From: Candidatus Dependentiae bacterium
Lineage (GTDB): Bacteria; Babelota; Babeliae; Babelales; Chromulinivoraceae
Reading direction: 5' to 3'
NCBI GenBank assembly: GCA_026389065.1
Contig: JAPLIP010000010.1
Location: 1 to 37,431 of the forward strand
DNA length: 37,431 nucleotides
The notes under the pieces are model-generated. The model had not been told where the DNA came from and ran no database searches. It was given only the letters and a program-made list of their open reading frames with translations. A program made the position numbers and the translations under genes. Within the stretch, counting starts at the first letter, position 1, and each line of letters begins with the position of its first letter. This document shows, piece by piece, positions 7,501 to 14,156 of this stretch.

Positions 7501-7570
7501 GCATACTCAAGAAATTTGTAAAAAAAGCATATCCAATAAAGAAATATATAGATTTTAGCGAAGGCTTCAT
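4550..7570 (-). CDS. Large exported protein with a lysine-rich C-terminal tail
   Basis: This 1006-residue protein starts with a signal peptide (residues 1 to about 26, ending MHA). Residues 27 to about 925 are rich in S, T, N, G and beta-prone segments, with no Cys cluster or catalytic motif I can name; they suggest an extracellular or surface beta-rich protein. The last about 80 residues change sharply to repeats of K, D, H, A and P (AADKKDKKHDKKDKH, then KKTKAEIKAKIAKLQAEE), like a histone-H1 tail. Such a tail could bind nucleic acid, anionic polysaccharide or the host. A good SD (AAAAGGAGAAAAAC) precedes the ATG. It converges on the ERF gene, and no terminator is seen in the five-base gap. 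Confidence 0.75.
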   Translation of the reverse strand: MKPSLKSIYFFIGYAFFTNFLSMHASTTLPSLITASTGVARIPNDVGGYMHNYVTQHFSPAGTRLSSCCNMANATFSGTSADSGVVLGVENNTGLDFLVMQNSVIIDVLKPGMNDVALHLASLISSTGTTSVTSDITFVPKSGAQSSQVRLRVLTGAQLSTHMTNISTAQGGAFLKNGTNSLPGVGQLAATSSDQYLVVETVSTDSSKPLNAAEQRIQVLNLTNITNIYTLILEINLMGLVFEAKGTVSNGSTSTVDKVSEYASLNDTYLVSIKNVHILNEVSAHVVPLLVLPRKILQSGTSLNLPYATYIQSYSNYIAGKNAGAAKEYYDLMINYVAEPYGYLNALHYFDTDKSLLAVVDQSANLASGTVLDSVIGTDVYATSLALSSDLSLVYTAQDANGNTVFDPGYEHLEFGFDIDSMKQKVLATDIYDVVTPGAFPTNRESLYFFQCMAGDEQQIAIHLLNWGGGDVYGGGIMAGNSTNITEGVSYNEVGSFSSSFFTLQIEDWSAGIRFIPVYYNESALIPILTMEGLNAISGAAPAALYFYAFRVRNGKFIGLIPVLTSNMSGLLGTQTFTRVIQFYWGVNYLSQSPNYNQFAVGKNGDTNLVVVARNLPSIDYPGYCDLIWNGLNINFSGVRNLVQDVATFAPYLEKAWSIDNGDGSDKWMISVPKSAIKNGIDIHVSLLSNQNYEMVLRDNQQNILGFRQFTTSQANPTLMINHILSSSGAVDWFNTPTQLVGAKNVFNIKGSGNTLTAVKTVAAPVAVVPAPYPTNVFATKSILPSGQALTGLNYYLGFTDKTQTALQLGARSLNSATKFLAAVNKSLAKGNVIVLTAGLTLNGPNYDATVAAYNFSNQTTPIALHSFPCITSWTYDATTQRYTNTNTPILNENNPQAGDSWIRYTTSLAGMVSVDIGSSNGFQIQSNVAQSVAKKAPAADKKDKKHDKKDKHPKAAKEKTKKLAPVIEKDKKHKKDKKHHKPAKKTKAEIKAKIAKLQAEESAAA

Positions 7571-7684
7571 GTTTTTCTCCTTTTAAAGAAAATTAAAGTA
7601 CTGCGTATTTTATATTTAACAATAATCCAACACTAATCTTTTTTATCACTTAATAATAACTTTCTTTGATTTCAAACTTTGTAT

Positions 7685-7776
7685 GGAGAGATGGCTGAGT
7701 GGTCGAAAGCGGCGGTCTTGAAAACCGTTATCTCGTTAATCCGGGATCGAGGGTTCGAATCCCTCTCTCTCCTCCA
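7685..7776 (+). tRNA. tRNA-Ser (UGA anticodon)
   Basis: The sequence folds as a class II tRNA. Acceptor GGAGAGA (7685-7691) pairs with TCTCTCC (7766-7772). The anticodon stem is 7712-7716 with 7724-7728, and the anticodon TGA is at 7719-7721. The long variable arm pairs ATCTCG with CGGGAT. The T arm GAGGG-TTCGAAT-CCCTC is at 7749-7765, and CCA is encoded at 7774-7776. It reads UCA serine codons. The discriminator base is U (7773), whereas G is usual for bacterial tRNA-Ser. Confidence 0.95.
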
Positions 7777-7851
7777 TACTTCACCAAAAATTAATCGACT
7801 TCTGCAATTTTTCAATAACTTCTTATTTCAAAGCCTTTGATGCTAAAATTA

Positions 7852-7878
7852 AAACCAACATTTATTGGTTTATTTTTT
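7852..7878 (+). terminator. Possible terminator downstream of tRNA-Ser
   Basis: AAACCAA (7852-7858) pairs with TTGGTTT (7865-7871) and a T7 run follows. The stem is short and AT-rich. The rest of 7777-7987 is AT-rich leader for the next gene with nothing else I can support; 7571-7684 holds the upstream region of the 1006-residue gene. Confidence 0.45.
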
Positions 7879-7987
7879 TGCCTAATTTTTAACAGAACTT
7901 CATTCTTCTTTAAATTTATTTACAAAACTTTAATTACTCTTAATCTTTGGAGTAGTTAGATATTTACAAAATATTAAAGGAAAATTA

Positions 7988-8632
7988 ATGAAAAAAATTA
8001 TGATTCCATTGTTCTTATTTACAATAATAGTTACAAAAATATCCTTTGCGAGCGAGCAAACACCTAATCACGAATTACCTACAAGCAATGACTCTATTGA
8101 ACTTAAAACTGGGATATTTATTATTAATGCAACCAGTCAAAAACTTAATCCCACAGATTTAAAGAAACAAACAAACCCAATTGAAGTAGCTCGACTCATT
8201 GGCAGCATCATAAATAACAATTCTGGACTGTCAAACTGTATTGCTACAAGTACAAAAGGACCAATGTTTCAAACATTGAAACTAACATTTGAAAAACAAG
8301 AACAAACTAATACATTACATGATCAAGTCACTATAACCTATAAAAGATTAACTCGCGGCCTAATAGAAGCAAAACCAAATAAAGCCTCTATCTTTAATGA
8401 ACTTGGGCTTATATCTGAAGAAGCATTAGGGACAAAGTCACCTATGTCTGCAGCTCTTGCAGTATCATTAGAAATCCTTAGCTCTACCAAGCAAGAAACA
8501 GATGAGACAATAAGAATTAAAGCAAGAGACATTAAAAAAATTTCAGACATTATGCATGCCTTAAAAAACGGCAGTTTCCAATGGAACCATACCCAAAAAT
8601 TTACAAAAATTGAGACTGAAGATGACCTATAA
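7988..8632 (+). CDS. Exported protein of unknown function
   Basis: This 214-residue protein has a clear signal peptide (MKKIMIPLFLFTIIVTKISFA, cleavage near residue 21). The mature part is soluble, with alternating strands and helices, one Cys, and an acidic C-terminal end (IETEDDL). SD AAAGGAAA lies just before the ATG. I recognise no family. The neighbours do not suggest a function; the upstream gene is a tRNA and the next gene is a membrane protein 66 bases away. Confidence 0.7.
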   Translation: MKKIMIPLFLFTIIVTKISFASEQTPNHELPTSNDSIELKTGIFIINATSQKLNPTDLKKQTNPIEVARLIGSIINNNSGLSNCIATSTKGPMFQTLKLTFEKQEQTNTLHDQVTITYKRLTRGLIEAKPNKASIFNELGLISEEALGTKSPMSAALAVSLEILSSTKQETDETIRIKARDIKKISDIMHALKNGSFQWNHTQKFTKIETEDDL

Positions 8633-8698
8633 ACATCTAAGATAAGAAAATAGCTGAAATACTGGATCAACTATAAACCCTCTTACACAGAGTAAAAA

Positions 8699-9103
8699 AT
8701 GAATAAAATACTTATTGCCTACCTTTCCTCACTGGTAACCCTTGTGGCAATTGATTTCTTATGGCTTAGTCTGATGAGTAAAAACTTTTATGCTCCACTT
8801 CTAGGAAGTTTACTCGCAAAAAAGATTCAAATAGCGCCTATCATTCTTTTTTACCTACTCTACGCACTGGGAATAACCATATTTATTATGATTCCTTGCA
8901 TAGAACAATCTTATAGCTCAGCTAAACTATTTTGCCTTGGTGCTTTCCTTGGAACAGTTGCATACGGTGCATACGATCTTACCAACCAGGCAACACTACA
9001 AAATTGGTCAACAACCTTAACCATTGTTGATATGGCCTGGGGCAGTATCTTAACAGGAACAACAGCTATTATCGCAAGAAGAATTATAGATCGTTTTATA
9101 TAA
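8699..9103 (+). CDS. DUF2177 family inner-membrane protein
   Basis: This 134-residue protein has four hydrophobic segments (about residues 5-25, 45-65, 75-92 and 108-127). It also carries features of the DUF2177 family: an early IDFLWLSLMSKNFY motif, then GAFLGTVAYGAYDLTNQATLQNW and the closing VDMAWGSILTG. Its biochemical role is unknown. In other bacteria this family is often found near photolyase and other photo-oxidative stress genes; here it converges on a photolyase with a two-base gap, which fits that association although the two are on opposite strands. Confidence 0.8.
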   Translation: MNKILIAYLSSLVTLVAIDFLWLSLMSKNFYAPLLGSLLAKKIQIAPIILFYLLYALGITIFIMIPCIEQSYSSAKLFCLGAFLGTVAYGAYDLTNQATLQNWSTTLTIVDMAWGSILTGTTAIIARRIIDRFI

Positions 9104-9105
9104 TA

Positions 9106-10530
9106 TTAGCTCTTCTTCAATTTTTTAAATTTATCAAGAATTCGAACCCTAGAAAAATTTAAATCAACAATTGGAAATGGATAATTTACACCCAATTCTA
9201 CTTTTGCTTTTTTTAAAATATCCTCTGAAGCTAGCCAAGGAGTGTGTAAATATTTAGTCGGCAACAATGAAAGTTCGGGTAGAAATTTTTTAATATATGC
9301 GCCAGTAGCATCAAATTTTTTGCCCTGCAAAATTGGATTAAATATTCTAAAATATGGAGAAGCGTCATAACCACAACCAGCAACCCATTGCCAATTAAAA
9401 CTATTGCTTGCCAGATCTGCATCTACCAATTTTTTCCAAAACCAATCTTGTCCCTGATGCCAATGAATCATTAAATTTTTAACCAAAAAGGAAGCCGCTA
9501 CCATACGCATACGATTATGCATAGAGCCAGTCTCTAACAATTCCTTCATTGCAGCATCTATAATTGGATAACCAGTCTCTCCTTTTTGCCAAGCTTCTAA
9601 GCTCTTTTTATCATAACTCCAACTCAACACATCAAATTTTTTCTGCAAATTTTTACTTGGCATCGACGGATTATGATACAAAACATTATATGCAAACTCT
9701 CTCCACACAAGCTCTTTTAGAAAACAACTTATATTGCTTTTAGATGAATATTGATGCCCATCTTTTAAAACAGTATGCCAAATTTCATTGGGGGAAATTT
9801 CACCAAAATGAATATGGGCTGATAATCCCGAGACTGCTTTTCGATCTGGAAAGTCCCTTCCCTCTTGATAATCATGCAAACGATTTTCAATAAAAGAGTG
9901 CAGCACTTTTCCTGCCTGTTTTTCACCAGGAGTCCAGATATTTTTTAATTGACGAGCTAAATCTTTATCCTGTACCAAATTAAAATCCATTACCGATAAA
10001 CTATCTACATGCTCAGACAATAGTTTTTTTACATTAAACATAGGAAGTGGCTTTCTTGGAGACTCTGCTTTTAAACATCCGTTTTTATAAAATGGAGTAA
10101 ATACCTTGTAAGGAGTTCCGTCACTTTTAACGATCTTTTCTGCTTCCCACATCAAAGATCCATTAAAAGACTGAACACTAACACCCATTTCTGTTAATTT
10201 TTTTTCTAGCTCTTTTTCTTGCTTAATAGACCACGGCTCGTAGCATTTGTTCCAGTAAACCGCTGACACTTTATGCTTTTTTGCTAAAGAAATTAATTTT
10301 GTAACACTATCTGCTTTATACAAACCAAGCTTTTCATGAAAACTTTTTTGCAATGAAAGTAATGAATTATGTAGCCACCACTTTGATGAGTCTGCCATCG
10401 CAAAGTCACCAGCCATAGACTGATCAAAAATATAGACTGGAAAAACAGCACCTTTTTGTGATGCTGCATATAAAGCCGGATTATCATGCAACCTAAGATC
10501 TTGCCTCATCCAAACAATAATAAGATCCAT
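9106..10530 (-). CDS. phrB: Deoxyribodipyrimidine photolyase (class I CPD type)
   Basis: This 474-residue enzyme uses blue light and reduced FAD to split UV-made cyclobutane pyrimidine dimers. The N-terminal alpha/beta antenna domain starts VWMRQDLRLHDNPAL. The C-terminal FAD domain shows GETGYPIIDAAMKEL, SMHNRMRMVAASFLVKN, HWHQGQDWFWKKLVDADLASN and SPYFRIFNP, with the W and N positions of active photolyases. Length matches Escherichia coli PhrB (472). The ATG is preceded by AGGTAGAGAG. A photolyase implies exposure to light at some stage, for instance as a released cell between hosts. The antenna chromophore cannot be told from the sequence. Confidence 0.92.
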   Translation of the reverse strand: MDLIIVWMRQDLRLHDNPALYAASQKGAVFPVYIFDQSMAGDFAMADSSKWWLHNSLLSLQKSFHEKLGLYKADSVTKLISLAKKHKVSAVYWNKCYEPWSIKQEKELEKKLTEMGVSVQSFNGSLMWEAEKIVKSDGTPYKVFTPFYKNGCLKAESPRKPLPMFNVKKLLSEHVDSLSVMDFNLVQDKDLARQLKNIWTPGEKQAGKVLHSFIENRLHDYQEGRDFPDRKAVSGLSAHIHFGEISPNEIWHTVLKDGHQYSSKSNISCFLKELVWREFAYNVLYHNPSMPSKNLQKKFDVLSWSYDKKSLEAWQKGETGYPIIDAAMKELLETGSMHNRMRMVAASFLVKNLMIHWHQGQDWFWKKLVDADLASNSFNWQWVAGCGYDASPYFRIFNPILQGKKFDATGAYIKKFLPELSLLPTKYLHTPWLASEDILKKAKVELGVNYPFPIVDLNFSRVRILDKFKKLKKS

Positions 10531-10579
10531 ACTCTCTACCTTTTTTACAAAAACTTATGTGCAATTATCACTACATATA

Positions 10580-10609
10580 TTTATACCAAAAAAAACATAT
10601 TTTACTCAA
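10580..10609 (-). promoter_or_regulatory. Probable sigma-70 promoter of the photolyase gene
   Basis: Minus strand TTGAGT (10604-10609), an 18-base spacer, then TATAAA (10580-10585) with an extended TGG just upstream of the -10. Confidence 0.5.
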
Positions 10610-10610
10610 C

Positions 10611-10645
10611 AAAAAAGGCTTCCCGATAAAAGGAAGCCTTTTTAT
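10611..10645 (-). terminator. Terminator of the DEAD-box helicase gene
   Basis: AAAGGCTTCC pairs with GGAAGCCTTT (10614-10623 and 10632-10641), with a U-tract on the minus strand. It lies about 45 bases after the helicase stop. Confidence 0.85.
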
Positions 10646-10689
10646 ATTTTTAACTAAATTAATCCATTGCTGGAAAACTTATAGTCAAC

Positions 10690-12408
10690 TTACGCGTTAT
10701 TTCTACCGCTTGTTGAGCCTTCAGAAAAGTTACGTTTTCCAGAAGAGAATGAGCTACTTGCGTTGCTTCTTCCTTTAGGTGATTTACCACCAGAAAAACT
10801 TGATGACTTATCTTTATTAAAAGCACTACCATAAGTTGAAACACCAGCAGCACGAGGCTTAGAGCTACGTCTAAATTCTCCTGATGAACGATTTTCATCT
10901 GATCCGCCTTCAAAACGACGACCTTCTGAGCGTCCTTCTGAACGATTTTCAGAGCGAGGAGCACCGTAAGATGAACGACCTTCTGATCTGCCTTCAGATC
11001 TTGGAGCACCATAAGAAGATCTACCTTCTGATGAACGTCCTTCAGATGATCCGCCTTCTGCTCGAGGAGCATAAGAAGATCTACCTTCATATGATCTTTC
11101 TCCGCCAAATGATGAACGACCTTCTGAGCGTCCTTCTGATGATCTTTCACCACCAAATGAACGTCCACCTGATCTACCACCAAATGATGAGCGACCACCT
11201 GATCTGCGATCATCTGATCTACGATCGTCTGATCCACGTGAGCCAAAACGACTTCCGCCTGAATTGCTACGTCCAGCACCATAATTATCATCTCTTGAAC
11301 GATGATTTTGCTGTGGCTGATCACCAGTTTTCATAAAGCGTTCAATTGCACGCCACAATTTATCTTCTTTGTTTGTAATAAAGTTGATTGCAGAACCTTT
11401 TGCACCAGCACGAGCTGTTCTACCAATACGGTGAATATAATCTTCAGGGCACTGTGGCAAATCATGGTTGATAACGTGTTGGATATGAGGAACGTCAAGT
11501 CCACGAGCAGCAACATCAGTTGCAACAAGTACGCGGAATTTGCTTTCTCTAAATCCTTTAATAACAGAATCACGTTTGTTTTGACGCAAGTTACCATGAA
11601 TAGCTTCTGCTTCAAAATTGTCACGATATAATCTGTCAGCAATATTTTTTGCGTTTTGTTTTGTTTTCACAAAAATAACAACAGAACCTTCGCGAGTATC
11701 AAGTTCTTTGATCAATTGACCATATTTTTCTGCATCTTGAATACGGATAGATTCTTGTGTGATTGTAGAAACTGGCATCAAGCTTGATCCGATTTCGATA
11801 CGTTCTGGATTTTTTAGATATTTTGCAGCCATTTGCATAATGTTTCTTGGCATTGTAGCTGAAAACATCAATGTTTGAATTGGAGTTGGCAAAAATTCAA
11901 CAATGCTGTCGATCTGACGTCCAAATCCCATGTCAAGCATACGATCTGTTTCATCAAGAACTAAGAATGTTGTTTTATCGATTTGTAATGTTTGGCGCTC
12001 TAAGTGATCATTGATTCGACCAGGAGTACCAACAACAATACGAGGGCTTCTTCTTAACTGGCGATATTGATGAGGCATAGCTTCACCACCAATTAAAAGA
12101 GCTGTGTTGATTGTGCTTTTTTTGCCTAAAATTTGTTGAATTGCTGCTAAAACTTGAACAGCAAGTTCACGAGTTGGAGTTAATACCAACGCGCTATGAA
12201 TTTCATTGTTAAGAATTTTTGATACTAAAGGAATTGCAAATGCACCAGTTTTACCGGTTCCTGTTTGCGCAGATCCTAAAATATCTTTGCCTTCTAGGGC
12301 TAAAGGAATTGCTTTTACTTGAATTGGAGTTGGGGTAACAAAACCCATTTGAGTCAAAGACTCTAAAAGTTGAGGCGAAAGACCATTGAACTGTGTAAAA
12401 TCAGTCAT
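10690..12408 (-). CDS. DEAD-box ATP-dependent RNA helicase with an RS/RG-rich tail
   Basis: This 572-residue protein has a complete two-domain helicase core: Q motif (TPTPIQ, Q30), motif I AQTGTGKT (47-54), Ia PTRELA, Ib TPGR, motif II at 152-155, III SAT, V ATDVAARGLD and VI HRIGRTARAG. It fits the RhlE/DeaD group that remodels RNA in ribosome assembly and cold adaptation. Motif II reads DETD instead of DEAD, an uncommon variant that keeps the metal-binding Asp and catalytic Glu. The last about 200 residues are a low-complexity tail of SEGR, RSSYG and GRSFGG repeats that should bind RNA. A 260-base structured leader and a clear promoter lie upstream, so post-transcriptional control is likely. 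SD is AGGA, eight bases before the ATG. Confidence 0.92.
   Translation of the reverse strand: MTDFTQFNGLSPQLLESLTQMGFVTPTPIQVKAIPLALEGKDILGSAQTGTGKTGAFAIPLVSKILNNEIHSALVLTPTRELAVQVLAAIQQILGKKSTINTALLIGGEAMPHQYRQLRRSPRIVVGTPGRINDHLERQTLQIDKTTFLVLDETDRMLDMGFGRQIDSIVEFLPTPIQTLMFSATMPRNIMQMAAKYLKNPERIEIGSSLMPVSTITQESIRIQDAEKYGQLIKELDTREGSVVIFVKTKQNAKNIADRLYRDNFEAEAIHGNLRQNKRDSVIKGFRESKFRVLVATDVAARGLDVPHIQHVINHDLPQCPEDYIHRIGRTARAGAKGSAINFITNKEDKLWRAIERFMKTGDQPQQNHRSRDDNYGAGRSNSGGSRFGSRGSDDRRSDDRRSGGRSSFGGRSGGRSFGGERSSEGRSEGRSSFGGERSYEGRSSYAPRAEGGSSEGRSSEGRSSYGAPRSEGRSEGRSSYGAPRSENRSEGRSEGRRFEGGSDENRSSGEFRRSSKPRAAGVSTYGSAFNKDKSSSFSGGKSPKGRSNASSSFSSGKRNFSEGSTSGRNNA
10900..11160 (-). repeat. Short tandem coding repeats in the helicase tail
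   Basis: Repeated units encode SEGRSS, SEGRSEGR and SYGAPR. The DNA repeats opened long overlapping frames on both strands here, all of which are shadows. Confidence 0.75.
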
Positions 12409-12671
12409 CTTTTGGTTCCTAATTATTAAGGAGGATTAGTATGTTTCTCACAGCAATATCCCACTTAATAACACAGGCTGACAGCACATTTATTAAAAAA
12501 TCTGTCACCAACAAAGGCACCCGATTTCCTAACTGCCTATGGTATTTTGAAATACCTTATCGACGTATTTTGATTTGATTTGGTTAGGTTCCGAAACTTT
12601 ATTGAATAAGGCCATTCAGTCAATTGACTCAGCGGGCCTAAGCGTTTTATTCAAGGGAATATAAACTATAT
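12409..12671 (-). promoter_or_regulatory. Long structured 5' leader of the helicase mRNA
   Basis: The transcript from the promoter at 12678-12706 would carry about 260 untranslated bases. Near its 5' end TTGAATAA (12647-12654) pairs with TTATTCAA (12602-12609), with an inner GGCC/GGCC stem (12635-12638 and 12610-12613) and an apical AGTCAATTGACT dyad at 12618-12629. Further on, GGTATT pairs with AATACC (12541-12556). Next to the start, CCTCCTT (minus strand, 12428-12434) and CTAAT...ATTAG could hide the AGGA ribosome site. This layout resembles autoregulated cold-shock leaders; no known riboswitch class is recognised. This entry accounts for most of the 12409-12803 gap. Confidence 0.6.
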
Positions 12672-12677
12672 ACTTAT

Positions 12678-12706
12678 ATAATACCCTGCCCTACATTTAA
12701 TTGCAA
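12678..12706 (-). promoter_or_regulatory. Sigma-70 promoter of the DEAD-box helicase gene
   Basis: Minus strand TTGCAA (12701-12706), a 17-base spacer, then TATTAT (12678-12683). Start of transcription is expected near 12671. Confidence 0.75.
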
Positions 12707-12803
12707 GGGGAATAGAAAAAAGTGATTATTAAAGGTTTTCTGCCTGTGCTTAAAAATTAGACTAACACTGTCAAGGAAAAACCATCACCAACTACAATGT
12801 TTT

Positions 12804-13430
12804 TTAGACAACTCGCTTTCCACAGCACTCAACCATCAAGTCGGTAAATTGCAAGCAGGCCAAGCATAGCGTTTCAAATTTTCCAGTGTTTAACGAAAAA
12901 TACCAACCATGAACAGAAACTTTTTTAGCTTTAACTCGACTAGCAACCATCTCATGAGAAAGTAAATTTTTACAAGAAAGTAAAATGTTTAGCTTTTCAA
13001 ATTCAGCAGCATTTTCTTTATCGTATGGCTTATCTAAAATCCGTTCAAGCTCATGCTCGCGCTTGTCGTATTCAAACGGAACAGCTCCAAATCGATGCAA
13101 AGCTTTAAGGGCAAGCATTTCAACCCCTGCACAATGCTGATGCCCCATAACAATTATGTCAGAGACCTCAAACCCGCACAAAGCCACTTCGAGTGCAATA
13201 ACTATCGAATTTGGGCCATCATCACGATGCGGCACGACATTTGCCACGTTTCTTTCTACAAAGATGTCCCCTGGCTGCGCGCTGACCAGAAGAGCTGGAT
13301 CAACCCTAGAATCGCAACACGCAACAAACATTATATTTGGCTTATTTTTTTTAAACATTTTTTTATACAATGACTGTTTTGTAAAGTATTGTTCAAAAAA
13401 TTTATAGTAGCCTTCAATAATTTTTTTCAT
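12804..13430 (-). CDS. Beta-class carbonic anhydrase
   Basis: This 208-residue zinc enzyme interconverts CO2 and bicarbonate. The ligand motifs are complete: C38-x-D-S-R and H97-x-x-C100 (GHQHCAGV), with the Asp-Arg pair of the catalytic dyad. The fold continues normally through ERNVANVVP and SIVIALEVALCGFEVSDIIVMGH. It has no signal peptide and should be cytosolic. SD GGAG stands five bases before the ATG. It lies 48 bases after the toxin 2 immunity gene on the same strand, so it may be the last gene of that transcription unit; no terminator or promoter is evident in the gap. Confidence 0.92.
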   Translation of the reverse strand: MKKIIEGYYKFFEQYFTKQSLYKKMFKKNKPNIMFVACCDSRVDPALLVSAQPGDIFVERNVANVVPHRDDGPNSIVIALEVALCGFEVSDIIVMGHQHCAGVEMLALKALHRFGAVPFEYDKREHELERILDKPYDKENAAEFEKLNILLSCKNLLSHEMVASRVKAKKVSVHGWYFSLNTGKFETLCLACLQFTDLMVECCGKRVV

Positions 13431-13478
13431 AACAACTCCGCTTATAAAATTACTCTTTTTAATTATTTCATTTTCAAT

Positions 13479-14156
13479 TTAAGATCCACAGTAACAGCCT
13501 GTTTTACCTATTTTTAGACAGTGCTTACATCCAGGACCGGTACATCTTAATCTTTTGTCATTCTTCTTTACAACCTTAATTAAATCATCAATTTGCTTGA
13601 GCCATTGCTTAGCTGTTTGCTTAGAAATCGTACGAATCAAAATTGGCTGATAAGTTTTCATCCACTCAGAATATTTTATAAAAGTTTCACCACTGCCAGG
13701 CTTTGAATAATACCATGGATAAACCGGTGTCAGTTCAAAAATTATATTTCCGTGCTCATCATTATATAGCCAGGAAGCAGGCGTATCTATATCATGAGAC
13801 GTTTCAAATAAAGTATATTTATAACCAATCCATGGTATTCCAGTATCTTCATTGCCATAGACTAAATCTTTACGATCATTTTTTTTAAGGTACTTACACC
13901 ATTGATACCCAAGCAAAGAAATTTGTCCATTGTTGTAAAGAGATGGATGTAGCCTTGATTTTTCATTAATCGCTTTTTTAATCGTATATTTAAACTCTTC
14001 GACTACATGGTCAAAGCAATCTTGTGCCAACTCATACTTTTTTTCACCTGAAAAATGAATATTTATAAAATCATATAATACAATTGCATCAATCGGCTCA
14101 TTAATTACAATCGCTTCTTTTTTTGTCTCATCAATATTAAACCGCAGTAAGCTCAT
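13479..14156 (-). CDS. Candidate immunity protein for toxin 2
   Basis: This 225-residue protein has no signal peptide. Its ATG directly abuts the toxin 2 stop (TAA then ATG), so the two are probably translationally coupled. It has a mixed alpha/beta look with aromatic-rich stretches (FELTPVYPWYYSKPGSGETF near residues 145-165) and a long helix (TISKQTAKQWLKQIDDLIKV). A Cys-rich C-terminal end follows (CTGPGCKHC...GCYCGS) that could bind a metal. I recognise no known immunity family; it is not related by eye to the 182-residue candidate beside toxin 1. Role inferred from position and cytosolic location. Confidence 0.65.
   Translation of the reverse strand: MSLLRFNIDETKKEAIVINEPIDAIVLYDFINIHFSGEKKYELAQDCFDHVVEEFKYTIKKAINEKSRLHPSLYNNGQISLLGYQWCKYLKKNDRKDLVYGNEDTGIPWIGYKYTLFETSHDIDTPASWLYNDEHGNIIFELTPVYPWYYSKPGSGETFIKYSEWMKTYQPILIRTISKQTAKQWLKQIDDLIKVVKKNDKRLRCTGPGCKHCLKIGKTGCYCGS

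Noticed and set aside
10659-11336. Long frames on both strands inside the helicase tail
   Set aside because: They come from short DNA repeats in the SEGR/RSSYG coding region and give low-complexity translations.
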